This document shows positions 16,774 to 24,652 of a stretch of DNA of 64,000 nt, piece by piece; the stretch's first letter is position 1; every line of letters begins with the position of its first letter. Made by a program: the position numbers and the translations under genes. Source of the DNA: Nocardia vinacea (lineage in GTDB: Bacteria; Actinomycetota; Actinomycetes; Mycobacteriales; Mycobacteriaceae); NCBI RefSeq assembly GCF_035920345.1, contig NZ_CP109149.1:2604001-2668000 (forward strand). Direction: 5' to 3'. The notes beneath the pieces were generated by a model that searched no databases, was not told where the DNA came from, and worked only from the letters and a program-made list of their open reading frames with translations.

Positions 16774-17571
16774 TTGTCACAGGAAAACCCATTCGACGAC
16801 ATCATGAACCAGCTTGGCGGAGCCCCGAGTTGCGGTGGCGCCACGACGGATCCGCAGGATATGACGGCACAGCTGAGCCAGGGATTCGACGACATCATGA
16901 ATCAGCTGGGCGGGATTCCCGGTCTCGAACAGCCGCAGGGGCCGATTGAAATTCCCGGCCTCGAGCTGCCGGTCGACCAGCAACCGGTGGATCAGCAGCA
17001 ACCACCTGTGGATCAGCAACAGCCTGTCGACCAGCAGGCACCTGCCGACCAGCAAGCACCCGTCGACCAGCAAGCACCCGTCGACCAGCAAGCACCCGTC
17101 GACCAGCAAGCACCCGTCGACCAGCAAGCACCCGTCGACCAGCAAGCACCCGTCGACCAGCAAGCACCCGTCGACCAGCAAGCACCCGTCGACCAGCAAG
17201 CACCCGTCGACCAGCAAGCACCCGTCGACCAGCAAGCACCCGTCGACCAGCAACCGATCGACCTGCAGTTCCCCATGGACCAGCAGGCACCTGCCGATCA
17301 GCAACAGCCCATCGACCAGCAACAGCCCGTCGATCAGCAGGCACCCGTCGATCAGCAGGCACCCGCCGACCAACAGCCGCCCATGGACCAGCAACCGATC
17401 GACGAGCAGCCGATCGACGAGATGTCCATGGACGACGGCCTGCCGCCCGATGACGTCTACAACACGGATTCCAACGGCCTCGGCATGGGCGCTGGGACGG
17501 AAGACATGTTTTCCGAAGGGCCCTTGGCCGATATCGGTGACACCATCGCCGACTCCATGGACATGTTCTGA
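16774..17571 (+). CDS. VDQQAP-repeat acidic protein in the iniB position
   Basis: A 265-residue protein starting at TTG 16774, chosen because GGAGG lies six bases upstream. An upstream ATG frame lacks support. The N-terminus holds two copies of FDDIMNQLGG (about residues 6 and 37). The middle, about residues 67-215, is Pro/Gln/Asp-rich tandem VDQQAP hexapeptides, ten of them encoded by perfect 18-base repeats. The C-terminus is acidic and Met-rich (DEQPIDEMSMDDG, DTIADSMDMF). There is no signal peptide or membrane span. It is probably extended or disordered, able to bind many copies of a partner. It ends two bases before the IniA-like gene. Mycobacterial iniB is also low complexity and precedes iniA, but no sequence homology is evident. 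Confidence 0.72.
   Translation: MSQENPFDDIMNQLGGAPSCGGATTDPQDMTAQLSQGFDDIMNQLGGIPGLEQPQGPIEIPGLELPVDQQPVDQQQPPVDQQQPVDQQAPADQQAPVDQQAPVDQQAPVDQQAPVDQQAPVDQQAPVDQQAPVDQQAPVDQQAPVDQQAPVDQQAPVDQQPIDLQFPMDQQAPADQQQPIDQQQPVDQQAPVDQQAPADQQPPMDQQPIDEQPIDEMSMDDGLPPDDVYNTDSNGLGMGAGTEDMFSEGPLADIGDTIADSMDMF
17062..17253 (+). repeat. Perfect 18-base in-frame tandem repeat
   Basis: GTCGACCAGCAAGCACCC is repeated ten times without a mismatch, with an eleventh partial copy (12 bases) ending at 17253. Each unit encodes VDQQAP, and degenerate copies continue on both sides (about 16970-17400). Since 18 is a multiple of three, copy-number changes would lengthen or shorten the protein without breaking it. Confidence 0.95.
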
Positions 17572-17573
17572 GC

Positions 17574-19415
17574 ATGCGACCCGATCAACTACCGACAGGT
17601 GGATCGGCCGCGGCCGTCCCGCCCCTGTTCGATTGGTTGATCCGGCTCGCACAGTCGGCGGACCGGGAAGACCTGCTCGGCACCCTCCAATCCGTGCGAC
17701 GCCGATCCGCCGACGCTGCCATGCGGGTCGCCGTTGTCGGATTGCGCCAGCAGGGCAAAAGCCAGCTGATCAATGCCCTGCTGAACGAGCAGGTCTGCGT
17801 AGTCGGTGACCGTCGAGCCACCTCGGTGGTCACCGTCGTCCGGCACGCGGACGAACCGGTCGCGAAGCTGGTGGTCGAGCTGCCGGACGCCGAAACTCCC
17901 GTCGCGGCTGCACTGCCATTCGGTGAGTTGCAATCCGAGCTGGCGAAGTCCGCGCACGCGCGCGGCGGCCAGGTGGTGTGCGCTGAGGTCGGCATCGATA
18001 CCGCGACGCTGCCGAAAGGTCTGGCCCTCATCGACACCCCGGGGGTCGGTGGCATCGGCCAGCGGCATGTCCCGCGAGTATTGAACGAGGTGGCGCTGGC
18101 GGACGCCGTCATCATCGTCACCGATGCCAGCCAGGAGTTCACCGAACCCGAATTTCGGTTCGTGCAGCAGGTGATCGGTCTGTGCCCCACGGCCGTCATC
18201 GCGTTGACCAAGGTCGACATCTACCCCGAATGGCGCCGAATCGCGGACGCCGACCGGCGCCACCTCGCCGATGCCGGAGTCGGCTGCCGAATCATTCCGG
18301 TTTCGTCGATGCTGCGCGGCCACGCGGTACGCCTGCGCGACAAGGAACTCAATGCCGAATCCGGCTATCCCGACCTGCTCGCGTTCCTGCGCACCGAGGG
18401 TCTCGCCGACATCGCAACCAAACGGCGCATCCGCATAGCGCGGGATATCGAGTCCGTCGCACACCATCTGACCGTGCCGTTCGAGGCGGAATTGAATGCG
18501 TTGCGGGACCCAGGGTTCCAGCAGCGAATGGCCGAGGAGTTGAAGACGCGCAAGGACATCTCGGACGCGCAGGTGAAGTCGGCACGGTCGTGGCAGCAGG
18601 TATTGAACGACGGTGTCGCGGACCTCAATTCCGAGATCGACCATGACCTTCGGGAACGGCTGCGGAGCATCAACAAGCACATCGAGTCCGAGCTCGAGGA
18701 CGGCGACCCGGACAAGAAATGGCCGGTGCTGACCGAGTGGGTGCAGGAAGAGGTGAGCGCTGCGGTCGCCGACAATTTCGTCTGGGCGTACCAGTCCGCT
18801 CAGGCACTGGCCGAGCGGGTGGCGGCATCGTTTGCCGTGGACGGCAACGGCGTTGATCTCCCCGTGCTCGAGGCCATCTGCGAAGGTGACCTGATCGACC
18901 GACGGCTGCAGATCGGTGATCTGCGCGATATGAAGGTTTCGCTGGCGGACAAGGGCCTGACCGCGGTTCGCAGTGGCTACAGCGGCGCGATGATGATCGG
19001 TATGGGCGCCACCATGGTCGGCGCGGCGATGATGAACCCGATCACGATCGGAGCCGGGGTGGTGATCGGTGTGAAGGCCTACCAGCAGGACCGCGCGGGA
19101 CGACTGGCCCGCCGCCGCAACGTCGCTCAGCTCACGCTCCGAAAGTACGTCGACGACGTATCCTTCCAGGTGCACAAGCTCTCCCGTGACCGCCTCCGGA
19201 ATGTGCAGCGGGAGTTGCGCGATCACTTCAAGGAATCTGCCGAGCAAGCCTTGGCGTCACTGCAGAGTTCGTTGAAGGCAGCACAGGACGCAGCAGGCAT
19301 GGAGCGCGTGGTGCGGGAAAAGCGTGCGGCCGAGGTCGAGCAGAATTTGACCGCGCTGGCCAGGGTTCGCGAAGGCGCTACCCGGCTGCGGACCGTGCAG
19401 TCGCAGCGAACCTAG
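17574..19415 (+). CDS. iniA: IniA-like bacterial dynamin GTPase
   Basis: A 613-residue dynamin-family GTPase. P-loop GLRQQGKS lies at residues 56-63, the switch threonine in RATSVVT, DTPGVGG starts at 154, and the guanine-specificity motif TKVD is at 212-215. Long helical stalk segments follow, with DNFVWAYQSAQALAERVAASF and VDDVSFQVHKLSRDRLRNVQRELRDHF, both highly diagnostic of mycobacterial IniA. A Gly/Met-rich hydrophobic stretch near 465-500 (SGAMMIGMGATMVGAAMMNP) is the membrane-inserting paddle. IniA is induced by isoniazid and ethambutol in M. tuberculosis and reshapes or fuses membranes. The gene starts two bases after the repeat-protein stop. A strong hairpin follows its stop. Confidence 0.92.
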   Translation: MRPDQLPTGGSAAAVPPLFDWLIRLAQSADREDLLGTLQSVRRRSADAAMRVAVVGLRQQGKSQLINALLNEQVCVVGDRRATSVVTVVRHADEPVAKLVVELPDAETPVAAALPFGELQSELAKSAHARGGQVVCAEVGIDTATLPKGLALIDTPGVGGIGQRHVPRVLNEVALADAVIIVTDASQEFTEPEFRFVQQVIGLCPTAVIALTKVDIYPEWRRIADADRRHLADAGVGCRIIPVSSMLRGHAVRLRDKELNAESGYPDLLAFLRTEGLADIATKRRIRIARDIESVAHHLTVPFEAELNALRDPGFQQRMAEELKTRKDISDAQVKSARSWQQVLNDGVADLNSEIDHDLRERLRSINKHIESELEDGDPDKKWPVLTEWVQEEVSAAVADNFVWAYQSAQALAERVAASFAVDGNGVDLPVLEAICEGDLIDRRLQIGDLRDMKVSLADKGLTAVRSGYSGAMMIGMGATMVGAAMMNPITIGAGVVIGVKAYQQDRAGRLARRRNVAQLTLRKYVDDVSFQVHKLSRDRLRNVQRELRDHFKESAEQALASLQSSLKAAQDAAGMERVVREKRAAEVEQNLTALARVREGATRLRTVQSQRT

Positions 19416-19429
19416 CCGATTCCACCTTG

Positions 19430-19467
19430 GGTGAACGAACCTCACCCCATGCGGGGTCCGGTTCACC
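19430..19467 (+). terminator. Hairpin after iniA
   Basis: GGTGAAC (19430-19436) pairs with GTTCACC (19461-19467), and between them ACCCC-ATGC-GGGGT extends the stem with small internal mismatches. It lies 14 bases after the iniA stop and 110 bases before the Hsp70-like start, with no U-tract. It may terminate or attenuate transcription into the Hsp70-like gene. Confidence 0.55.
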
Positions 19468-19523
19468 ACTTGGGGTTATGGCCGACGATCCGTCTGTGCA
19501 GGAGATTTATAACCGTAACTCCC

Positions 19524-19565
19524 CAGCAACCAGCAACCAGCAACCAGCAACCAGCAACCAGCAAC
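19524..19565 (+). repeat. Heptanucleotide microsatellite, six copies, just upstream of a start codon
   Basis: CAGCAAC is repeated six times without mismatch. The array ends one base before the GAGAGG ribosome binding site and 12 bases before the ATG of the Hsp70-like gene. A TTTATAAC promoter-like element lies just upstream (19507-19514). Seven is not a multiple of three, and the array is in the 5' leader, so copy-number change would alter promoter or leader spacing rather than the protein. Confidence 0.92.
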
Positions 19566-19577
19566 CGAGAGGTGTGC

Positions 19578-21005
19578 ATGTCCGGCAGTCTTGGCATCAA
19601 GATCGGCACGGCCGATTTCGTCACCGCAGCTGACGCGGCGTCCGGAGGTTCCGAGCGGCGCGCCCCACGTCTTCAGACGACACAGCACCAGGCGACGTTG
19701 ATCATGACCCAAGGCATGGCGCCGACGCTGTCTCCAATCGGCAGCGGTACCCGTCCGGCGCACATGGGACTGGTAGTCACCGGATTCGTGGACCGAGTCG
19801 GCGACCCGATCGATCTCGTCGCCGCCGACGGTTCCGCTCATCGGCCGGAGAAACTCGTCGCCAGCGCCGTCCAGTACCTGACGCGTTATTCGGCCGGTGC
19901 GTTCGCCGGGCCTCCCACCATCGCGGCGACATATCCCAGCTACTGGCAGCCACAGGGCGTGCAGGCGCTTCGCGAGGCGCTCGACCGGATGGACATGGCC
20001 GGTGTGGCACTCGTGGACGAGGTCGGATCGATTCTCGCCCGTGTCGAGTCGACACGAGGGCTACCTTCGGACGGCGCCGTCGTGGTGTACGACCTCGGCG
20101 GCAACGGCCTCAGCGTCTCGGTGGCCCGCGGTACCGAACAGATCGGCAGAACGGTCCGGAGCGCGGAATTCGGTGGCAAGCACATCGATGACGCCATCTT
20201 GCGGCACGTTCTCCGAGGCCTGGCTGGAGAACTCGGAGACATCGATCTCGCGGCCCCCGCTTTACTGGCGCCACTGAACGAACTGCGGCTGCGCTGCCGT
20301 CAGGCCAAGGAGACGCTTTCCATCGAAACTGCCTCGGTGATCGAGGTGGAGCTGGGACCTGTGCGTCACGATGTGCGACTTGTCCGCTCCGAGCTCGAGG
20401 ATCTGATCAGAGAGCAGGTTGTCGAGTCCGCCGGACTTGTCCGAGAAGCTCTGCGCACCAACGAAATCGATGCCGGCGACGTGCGAGCAGTAGTGCTGGC
20501 CGGTGCGGCGTCGGCGACCCCGCTCGTGGCCGAGGTGTTGTCCACAGAGTTGCACGTACCGGTGATAGCGGAACCCGATCCCGGCCTCACATCCGCGAAT
20601 GGCGCTGCTCTGCTGGCGCGTTCTTCGGCAAGTGTCGCCCCATCGGCGCCGGTGCCGCCGCTATCGATGCCGGCACCGACACCCGCTACCCCGCCGCAAC
20701 CTCCGGAACCGCCTCGGTCCGCCGAGCCGGTCGCGAATACGCCGCCGGTGGTCGTCGCAGCCGCGAATCCGGTGGCGCCGGAATCAACAGGAGGTGGCAA
20801 AAAGGTCGGCAGTCGACGTCGTAAACAAGCACTTCTCGCCGCTGCGGCCATTGCTACGCTCGCAGCGGCGATTGTCGGAATTGTCGCGCACAGCACGCCG
20901 AAGACCGAGCCGCAGCCCACGGTAACCGAGCAAGTTACCGACACACCTTCACCTGCCGCGACAACCACCACGCAACTCCCCTACCCCACCAGGCCTGTTT
21001 CATAA
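19578..21005 (+). CDS. Membrane-anchored Hsp70-fold (actin-like) ATPase
   Basis: A 475-residue protein with a degenerate Hsp70/actin-type ATPase domain (residues 1-340). The phosphate-1 motif is GIKIGTADFV, the phosphate-2 motif VVYDLGGNGLSVSV, EFGGKHIDDAIL follows, and the adenosine motif is VRAVVLAGAASATPLV. There is no substrate-binding domain of the DnaK type. A Pro/Ala-rich linker (about 345-405), a KKVGSRRRK stop-transfer patch, one transmembrane helix (QALLAAAAIATLAAAIVGIV) and a short Pro/Thr-rich outer tail follow instead. The start at 19578 has GAGAGG five bases upstream, and a longer upstream frame runs through the microsatellite. It sits between iniA and convergent iniC. Coupling nucleotide state to the dynamins or the envelope is inference. 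Confidence 0.82.
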   Translation: MSGSLGIKIGTADFVTAADAASGGSERRAPRLQTTQHQATLIMTQGMAPTLSPIGSGTRPAHMGLVVTGFVDRVGDPIDLVAADGSAHRPEKLVASAVQYLTRYSAGAFAGPPTIAATYPSYWQPQGVQALREALDRMDMAGVALVDEVGSILARVESTRGLPSDGAVVVYDLGGNGLSVSVARGTEQIGRTVRSAEFGGKHIDDAILRHVLRGLAGELGDIDLAAPALLAPLNELRLRCRQAKETLSIETASVIEVELGPVRHDVRLVRSELEDLIREQVVESAGLVREALRTNEIDAGDVRAVVLAGAASATPLVAEVLSTELHVPVIAEPDPGLTSANGAALLARSSASVAPSAPVPPLSMPAPTPATPPQPPEPPRSAEPVANTPPVVVAAANPVAPESTGGGKKVGSRRRKQALLAAAAIATLAAAIVGIVAHSTPKTEPQPTVTEQVTDTPSPAATTTTQLPYPTRPVS

Positions 21006-21011
21006 GCAGTC

Positions 21012-22490
21012 CTATCGAACACCCCGCCGCAACTCGCTCAGCACGCCTTCGGCGCTGCGGGCCGCCACAATGCAGGCATTGGCGGTGAACTGATCCGCGA
21101 GCGGGTGTTCGGCCCGGGATCGCCATCGTCTGATTTCCGCCAATGCGACGTCCTGGCCCACGCCCGCGACCGCGAACGGTTCGATTCCCAAGCGTTCGGC
21201 CGGTCCCGTCCCGTGACCGCCGATCACCCGTTGCAGATCGGTGAGTTCGTGCTCGGACAACACCGTCTCGGTCGAGCGGAGCCGACTCAGGAGTCGGAGT
21301 TCTTCGAAGCCGTGCACATTCGCGAGCAGTGTCGCGACTTCCTGGCCGAGCGGTACGGCCTGCGGGGCCGGGTCGGCGGCGAATATCTGCCGCAGCATCA
21401 GCAGCGCGGTATGTGCCTTCAATTCGTCCGCCCGCTGGCCGAACTGAATGTCGATGACGCGCTCGAGTTCACCGATACCGCTGCGTGCGATCAATTCGTC
21501 GACCAGAGCCGCCGAATCGCTGGTTCCGGACCGTAGTCGAGTCAGTGCCATGCCGATTCCGAATAGCCCCAGACGTCTGACGAGGTGCTGTCGCGCCGCG
21601 GAATCAATCGGCAGATAGTCGGCTCGCTGGAATCGGTCGGCCGAGAGCATGGCCAATTCCAGGTCGGCCGGTGCGACCGTGGCAAGCCGGCGAAGGCCCA
21701 CGAACTCGCTCTGTCGAAGAGTTTTCGCGGTAAAGGCGAGCAAACCTGCAACCGGTACGGCCGCCTGGCACAGGCCCGTCGTTTCCAATTCGCGCGTGAA
21801 GTCTTTGGCGGCCGCGCGGGCGGAGTGCATTGCGTCCGGACGGCCCGCACCGAGTTCGTCTGCCCGTGAGAGGACGCCGACGATTCCGAGCGGACCGGCG
21901 TTGCCGCCGACGTGCTCGCCGATCTGACGAATCAGTGCGAGGTCGGAATCGTCGAGCGCACGAAACAGATAGACCACCGCATCGGCTCCGGCGGAGCCGG
22001 TGTCCGGAGTCAGCAATCGCAGTGTGCGCGCGGACACATCCCTCGACAGTGACGTGGTTCCGGGGGTGTCGATGATCGTGGTGCGCGCGAGGCGGGGCAC
22101 CGGCCAGTCGACGTCGATTCGATCGACCTGCGCGGCCACGAGCTTCCCGAGGTCGAACGTCAGACCACCGTCGGCTCGCTGTATCGGTACATACTCAGCC
22201 CGGCCGCTCGCGAGCCGAGCGATGACCGTCGGCGTGGCACCGTGCCGGTACCAGGTCACGACGCGGGTGCATTCGGTGGCGTCGGTGGGGGCGATATCTT
22301 GGCCGACCAGTGCGTTGAGCAGTGTCGACTTTCCGGCCTTGACGGCACCGGCCAATGCGATGCGCAGCGGTTCGTGCAGCCGTCGCGCGCCCTCTTCGAG
22401 GCGATCGGTAGCGGCGCGGTTACCGAAGTAAACGCGATGGGCGGCCTCGATGATTCTGTCGACCCTGGCGATCGGCGCTGCCGTGTTCAT
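21012..22490 (-). CDS. iniC: IniC-like bacterial dynamin GTPase
   Basis: A 492-residue dynamin-like GTPase close to mycobacterial IniC. EPLRIALAG with P-loop GAVKAGKS (48-55) is followed by GQDIAPTDATECTRVVTWYR, then DTPGTTS from 141 and SRAD at 208-211 as guanine motif, with Ser for the usual Thr as in IniC. The later FTRELETTGLCQAAVPVAGL, ERVIDIQFGQRADELKAHTAL and VIGGHGTGPAERLG stretches are typical of that family. IniC lacks the large membrane paddle of IniA and is thought to be its partner. Unlike the mycobacterial iniBAC operon, this gene faces iniA and the Hsp70-like gene, its stop six bases from the latter's, so it has its own promoter in the 264-base gap before 22755. Confidence 0.92.
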   Translation of the reverse strand: MNTAAPIARVDRIIEAAHRVYFGNRAATDRLEEGARRLHEPLRIALAGAVKAGKSTLLNALVGQDIAPTDATECTRVVTWYRHGATPTVIARLASGRAEYVPIQRADGGLTFDLGKLVAAQVDRIDVDWPVPRLARTTIIDTPGTTSLSRDVSARTLRLLTPDTGSAGADAVVYLFRALDDSDLALIRQIGEHVGGNAGPLGIVGVLSRADELGAGRPDAMHSARAAAKDFTRELETTGLCQAAVPVAGLLAFTAKTLRQSEFVGLRRLATVAPADLELAMLSADRFQRADYLPIDSAARQHLVRRLGLFGIGMALTRLRSGTSDSAALVDELIARSGIGELERVIDIQFGQRADELKAHTALLMLRQIFAADPAPQAVPLGQEVATLLANVHGFEELRLLSRLRSTETVLSEHELTDLQRVIGGHGTGPAERLGIEPFAVAGVGQDVALAEIRRWRSRAEHPLADQFTANACIVAARSAEGVLSELRRGVR

Positions 22491-22754
22491 ATCGGCACTC
22501 GGGTAACCCGCATGGTTTCACCCATACCGAACATCATTGCGCCACCGAATCCGCAGCGTGTGCCTAACACTTCTTTCTCTGCGTCGACGTTCTCCGATGG
22601 CCTGGGGTGACGGCGCGCGCCACCGAGGTGTGAGGGTTTCCAACCCGGGGGAGGATGATCTTCCGGACGCGCTACGAGAAGAGTTGGTGGTGTTCACGTG
22701 CGGGAAGTCTTCGACGGACGAGGGCATCCCTGAACCCCAGTTGAAGGAACCATC

Positions 22755-23003
22755 ATGAACAGCACCAAAATTCGCGCAGCCCTAGCAGTGGCAGCGCTCG
22801 CACCGATGATTGCTCTCGGGTCAGGCGTAGCTACCGCCGCTCCCGCCCCGGTTGCTCCCCCTGCGCCTGTCCAAGTGGCACCCGCCGCCGAACAATTGCC
22901 CCCGCAAGTCGAGCCTGCCGTTTTGTCGTGGAACCCATTACTGTGGTGGGTCTGCTTCGTACCGCCGATCTTCCCCCTCGGTACGGGCATCTGCCTCGTA
23001 TGA
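22755..23003 (+). CDS. Small secreted protein of unknown function
   Basis: An 82-residue protein with a clear signal peptide (MNSTKIRAALAVAALAPMIALG, cleavage after VATAA). The mature part is a Pro/Ala/Val-rich stretch and a hydrophobic aromatic C-terminus, LLWWVCFVPPIFPLGTGIC, with two cysteines. GAAGGAACC precedes the ATG. It is divergent from iniC and 33 bases ahead of the serine protease gene, so it may be cotranscribed with it. I do not recognise a family. The short hydrophobic tail could insert in the envelope. Confidence 0.7.
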   Translation: MNSTKIRAALAVAALAPMIALGSGVATAAPAPVAPPAPVQVAPAAEQLPPQVEPAVLSWNPLLWWVCFVPPIFPLGTGICLV

Positions 23004-23036
23004 CCGGATAGTTGCAGCTCAGCGATTGGATTGGAC

Positions 23037-23699
23037 ATGTTCAAGAAGCTCGCGAGGGCTGCGGCTGTGCTCGCAGCATGCGCAGCGCCGGCCGGGGTGC
23101 AAGTAGGCACTGCGCATGCCATAGACCCGTCTGTTCTGGGCGGTGGTTCCGGCATTATCGTCAACGACCAAGGCGTCTGCACGCTCACCACGATCGGGCA
23201 CGATGCTGCGGGTCGGCTGGTCGGGCTCACCGCGGGTCATTGCGGTGAGGCGGGTACCACGGTCGTTGCCGACGCCAACCGTGACGCCGGTGTTGTGGGC
23301 ACCTTCGCCTACGCGAACAACGATATGGACTACGCCGTCATCGTGTTCGATCCGGACAAGGTCGTACCCGTGAATCGCGTGGGTAATACGACGATTACCG
23401 GATTGGGCGGTCCGGCGCAGTTCCCGGACGTCGCGTGCAAGGAAGGCTATACCACGGGCCAGACCTGTGGACTGGCCTACGGAGATGTGTTCCAGACCGA
23501 CACCTGGACCTGGACGCAGATATGCGTCCTTCCCGGTGACTCCGGCGGACCGGTCGTGGTCGGCACAACGCTCGTCGGCATGGTGAACGGATACCTGAGG
23601 GTGCCGTGCCTGGGACCGCAGCTCGGCGCGAATATTGCCGCCATCATGGGCGACGTCGACGCGCGCGGTGATATCGGAGCGGGTTTCCGCCCGATCTAG
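23037..23699 (+). CDS. Secreted trypsin-like serine protease
   Basis: A 220-residue exported peptidase of the chymotrypsin fold. The signal peptide spans about 1-28 (FKKLARAAAVLAACAAPAGV to GTAHA), and no long propeptide is obvious. The catalytic triad is His68 in LTAGHCG, Asp98 in DMDYAVI and Ser169 in GDSGGP. Cysteine pairs flank the His and Ser loops. Its compactness and the CTLTTIGHD opening resemble actinobacterial S1 peptidases of the alpha-lytic/streptogrisin type. The first ATG (23037) is taken as the start; a TTG two codons earlier is possible. A neighbouring small secreted protein upstream may be its partner or substrate. Confidence 0.88.
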   Translation: MFKKLARAAAVLAACAAPAGVQVGTAHAIDPSVLGGGSGIIVNDQGVCTLTTIGHDAAGRLVGLTAGHCGEAGTTVVADANRDAGVVGTFAYANNDMDYAVIVFDPDKVVPVNRVGNTTITGLGGPAQFPDVACKEGYTTGQTCGLAYGDVFQTDTWTWTQICVLPGDSGGPVVVGTTLVGMVNGYLRVPCLGPQLGANIAAIMGDVDARGDIGAGFRPI

Positions 23700-23728
23700 C
23701 TGCGTCACCGCACATTCCAGCCGAAGTC

Positions 23729-24418
23729 CTACCGCCCGTGGTGATTGACGACCACGCCGCTGTCGAGTGCGCGCTCAACTAGAAACACGCGTTTTTTGTT
23801 CTGCGGGAAGGATTCGACGTCGAATATTTTGAACAGCGCCCGCATGTGAGTCTTCACCGTGGCGACGCTCAGGCAGAGATCGTCTGCAATCTGCCAGTTC
23901 GATGCGGGGTAGGTGAACCCGGTCTCAGCGTCGTACGGGCGACATAGTGCCTCGAGAATCAGATACTGAGCGTCGGTCAGCGCAGTACGGGCCGGGAGAC
24001 CGGTCTGGGCAATTGTTCGTTCATCCTCGGATGGGTGGCCGTCGGTGAAGATGAATACCGACTTCCCGAGCCGAATCGAATCGCCGGACTCGAGTTTGCG
24101 ATACCCGCCGATGCGCTCGCCGTTGACGAAGGTCCCGTTTGTCGACAGCCCATTATCGATGACGACCCAGCAGTCGCTCACCCGCTTGATTATGGCGTGC
24201 AGGCGCGAGACGGTCGCGTCGGTCACGGTGATATCGGCCGCCTCCGACCGCCCGATTGTCATACTGTGCGTGTCGCGGTCGAGTGAAATCTCGCGCCGAA
24301 TTCCGTAGCCGCTCCGGTGGGAAAGAGTGCCACCACCGGCTGACTGTTGCCGCGCATGTTCGCCTGCGTCCGGGTAGGGGTCGTGACGCAGGGCCTGTTG
24401 TCCGTATGACGTGGACAT
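23729..24418 (-). CDS. FHA-domain protein with C-terminal winged-helix domain
   Basis: A 229-residue cytosolic regulator. Residues about 35-125 form a forkhead-associated domain that reads phosphothreonine: TIGRSEAADI, VSRLHAII, DNGLSTNGTFVNG. Residues about 140-225 resemble a winged or LuxR-like helix-turn-helix, with LTDAQYLILEALCRPY and NWQIADDLCLSVATVKTHMRALF. The combination suggests a DNA-binding protein switched by Ser/Thr kinase signalling, and the window carries two such kinases further right, though not adjacent. A CTGAT/ATCAG dyad (24462-24478) lies about 44 bases upstream of the start and could be its own operator. It is convergent with the protease gene, 29 bases apart. Confidence 0.85.
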   Translation of the reverse strand: MSTSYGQQALRHDPYPDAGEHARQQSAGGGTLSHRSGYGIRREISLDRDTHSMTIGRSEAADITVTDATVSRLHAIIKRVSDCWVVIDNGLSTNGTFVNGERIGGYRKLESGDSIRLGKSVFIFTDGHPSEDERTIAQTGLPARTALTDAQYLILEALCRPYDAETGFTYPASNWQIADDLCLSVATVKTHMRALFKIFDVESFPQNKKRVFLVERALDSGVVVNHHGR

Positions 24419-24652
24419 GATGCGTGGTTCCCAATCCGAGGTACGTCATGAACTGCCGGCACTGATTTGTAAGATCAGAATGCGCCGTTCTGCCGCTTAA
24501 TGTACGAATTCAACTCAATTGATATGCGGGGCGGGGGTCTGATCGTTCCCTAGGTCTCATTTACGCAAATATTCCAGACTAAGAGTTCGGCAATCAGAGT
24601 GTGGGGTTGCTCGTTCGGTCGCAATTCTTCCCCGGCGCGTCGGGAACCCCGG

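Noticed and set aside
17062..17253. Possible CRISPR-like array
   Set aside because: Units are contiguous with no spacers, and they lie inside a coding frame.
16777..17652. Long minus-strand and alternative plus-strand frames through the VDQQAP repeat
   Set aside because: The 18-base repeat keeps all frames open. They read monotonous LLVDGC or STGACW units with no start signal, whereas the chosen frame has GGAGG and continues into non-repetitive coding sequence.
22634..22646. GGGTT-TCC-AACCC inverted repeat in the iniC/secreted-protein gap
   Set aside because: The arms are only five bases in GC-rich DNA. It may be an operator or chance, and nothing ties it to a promoter.
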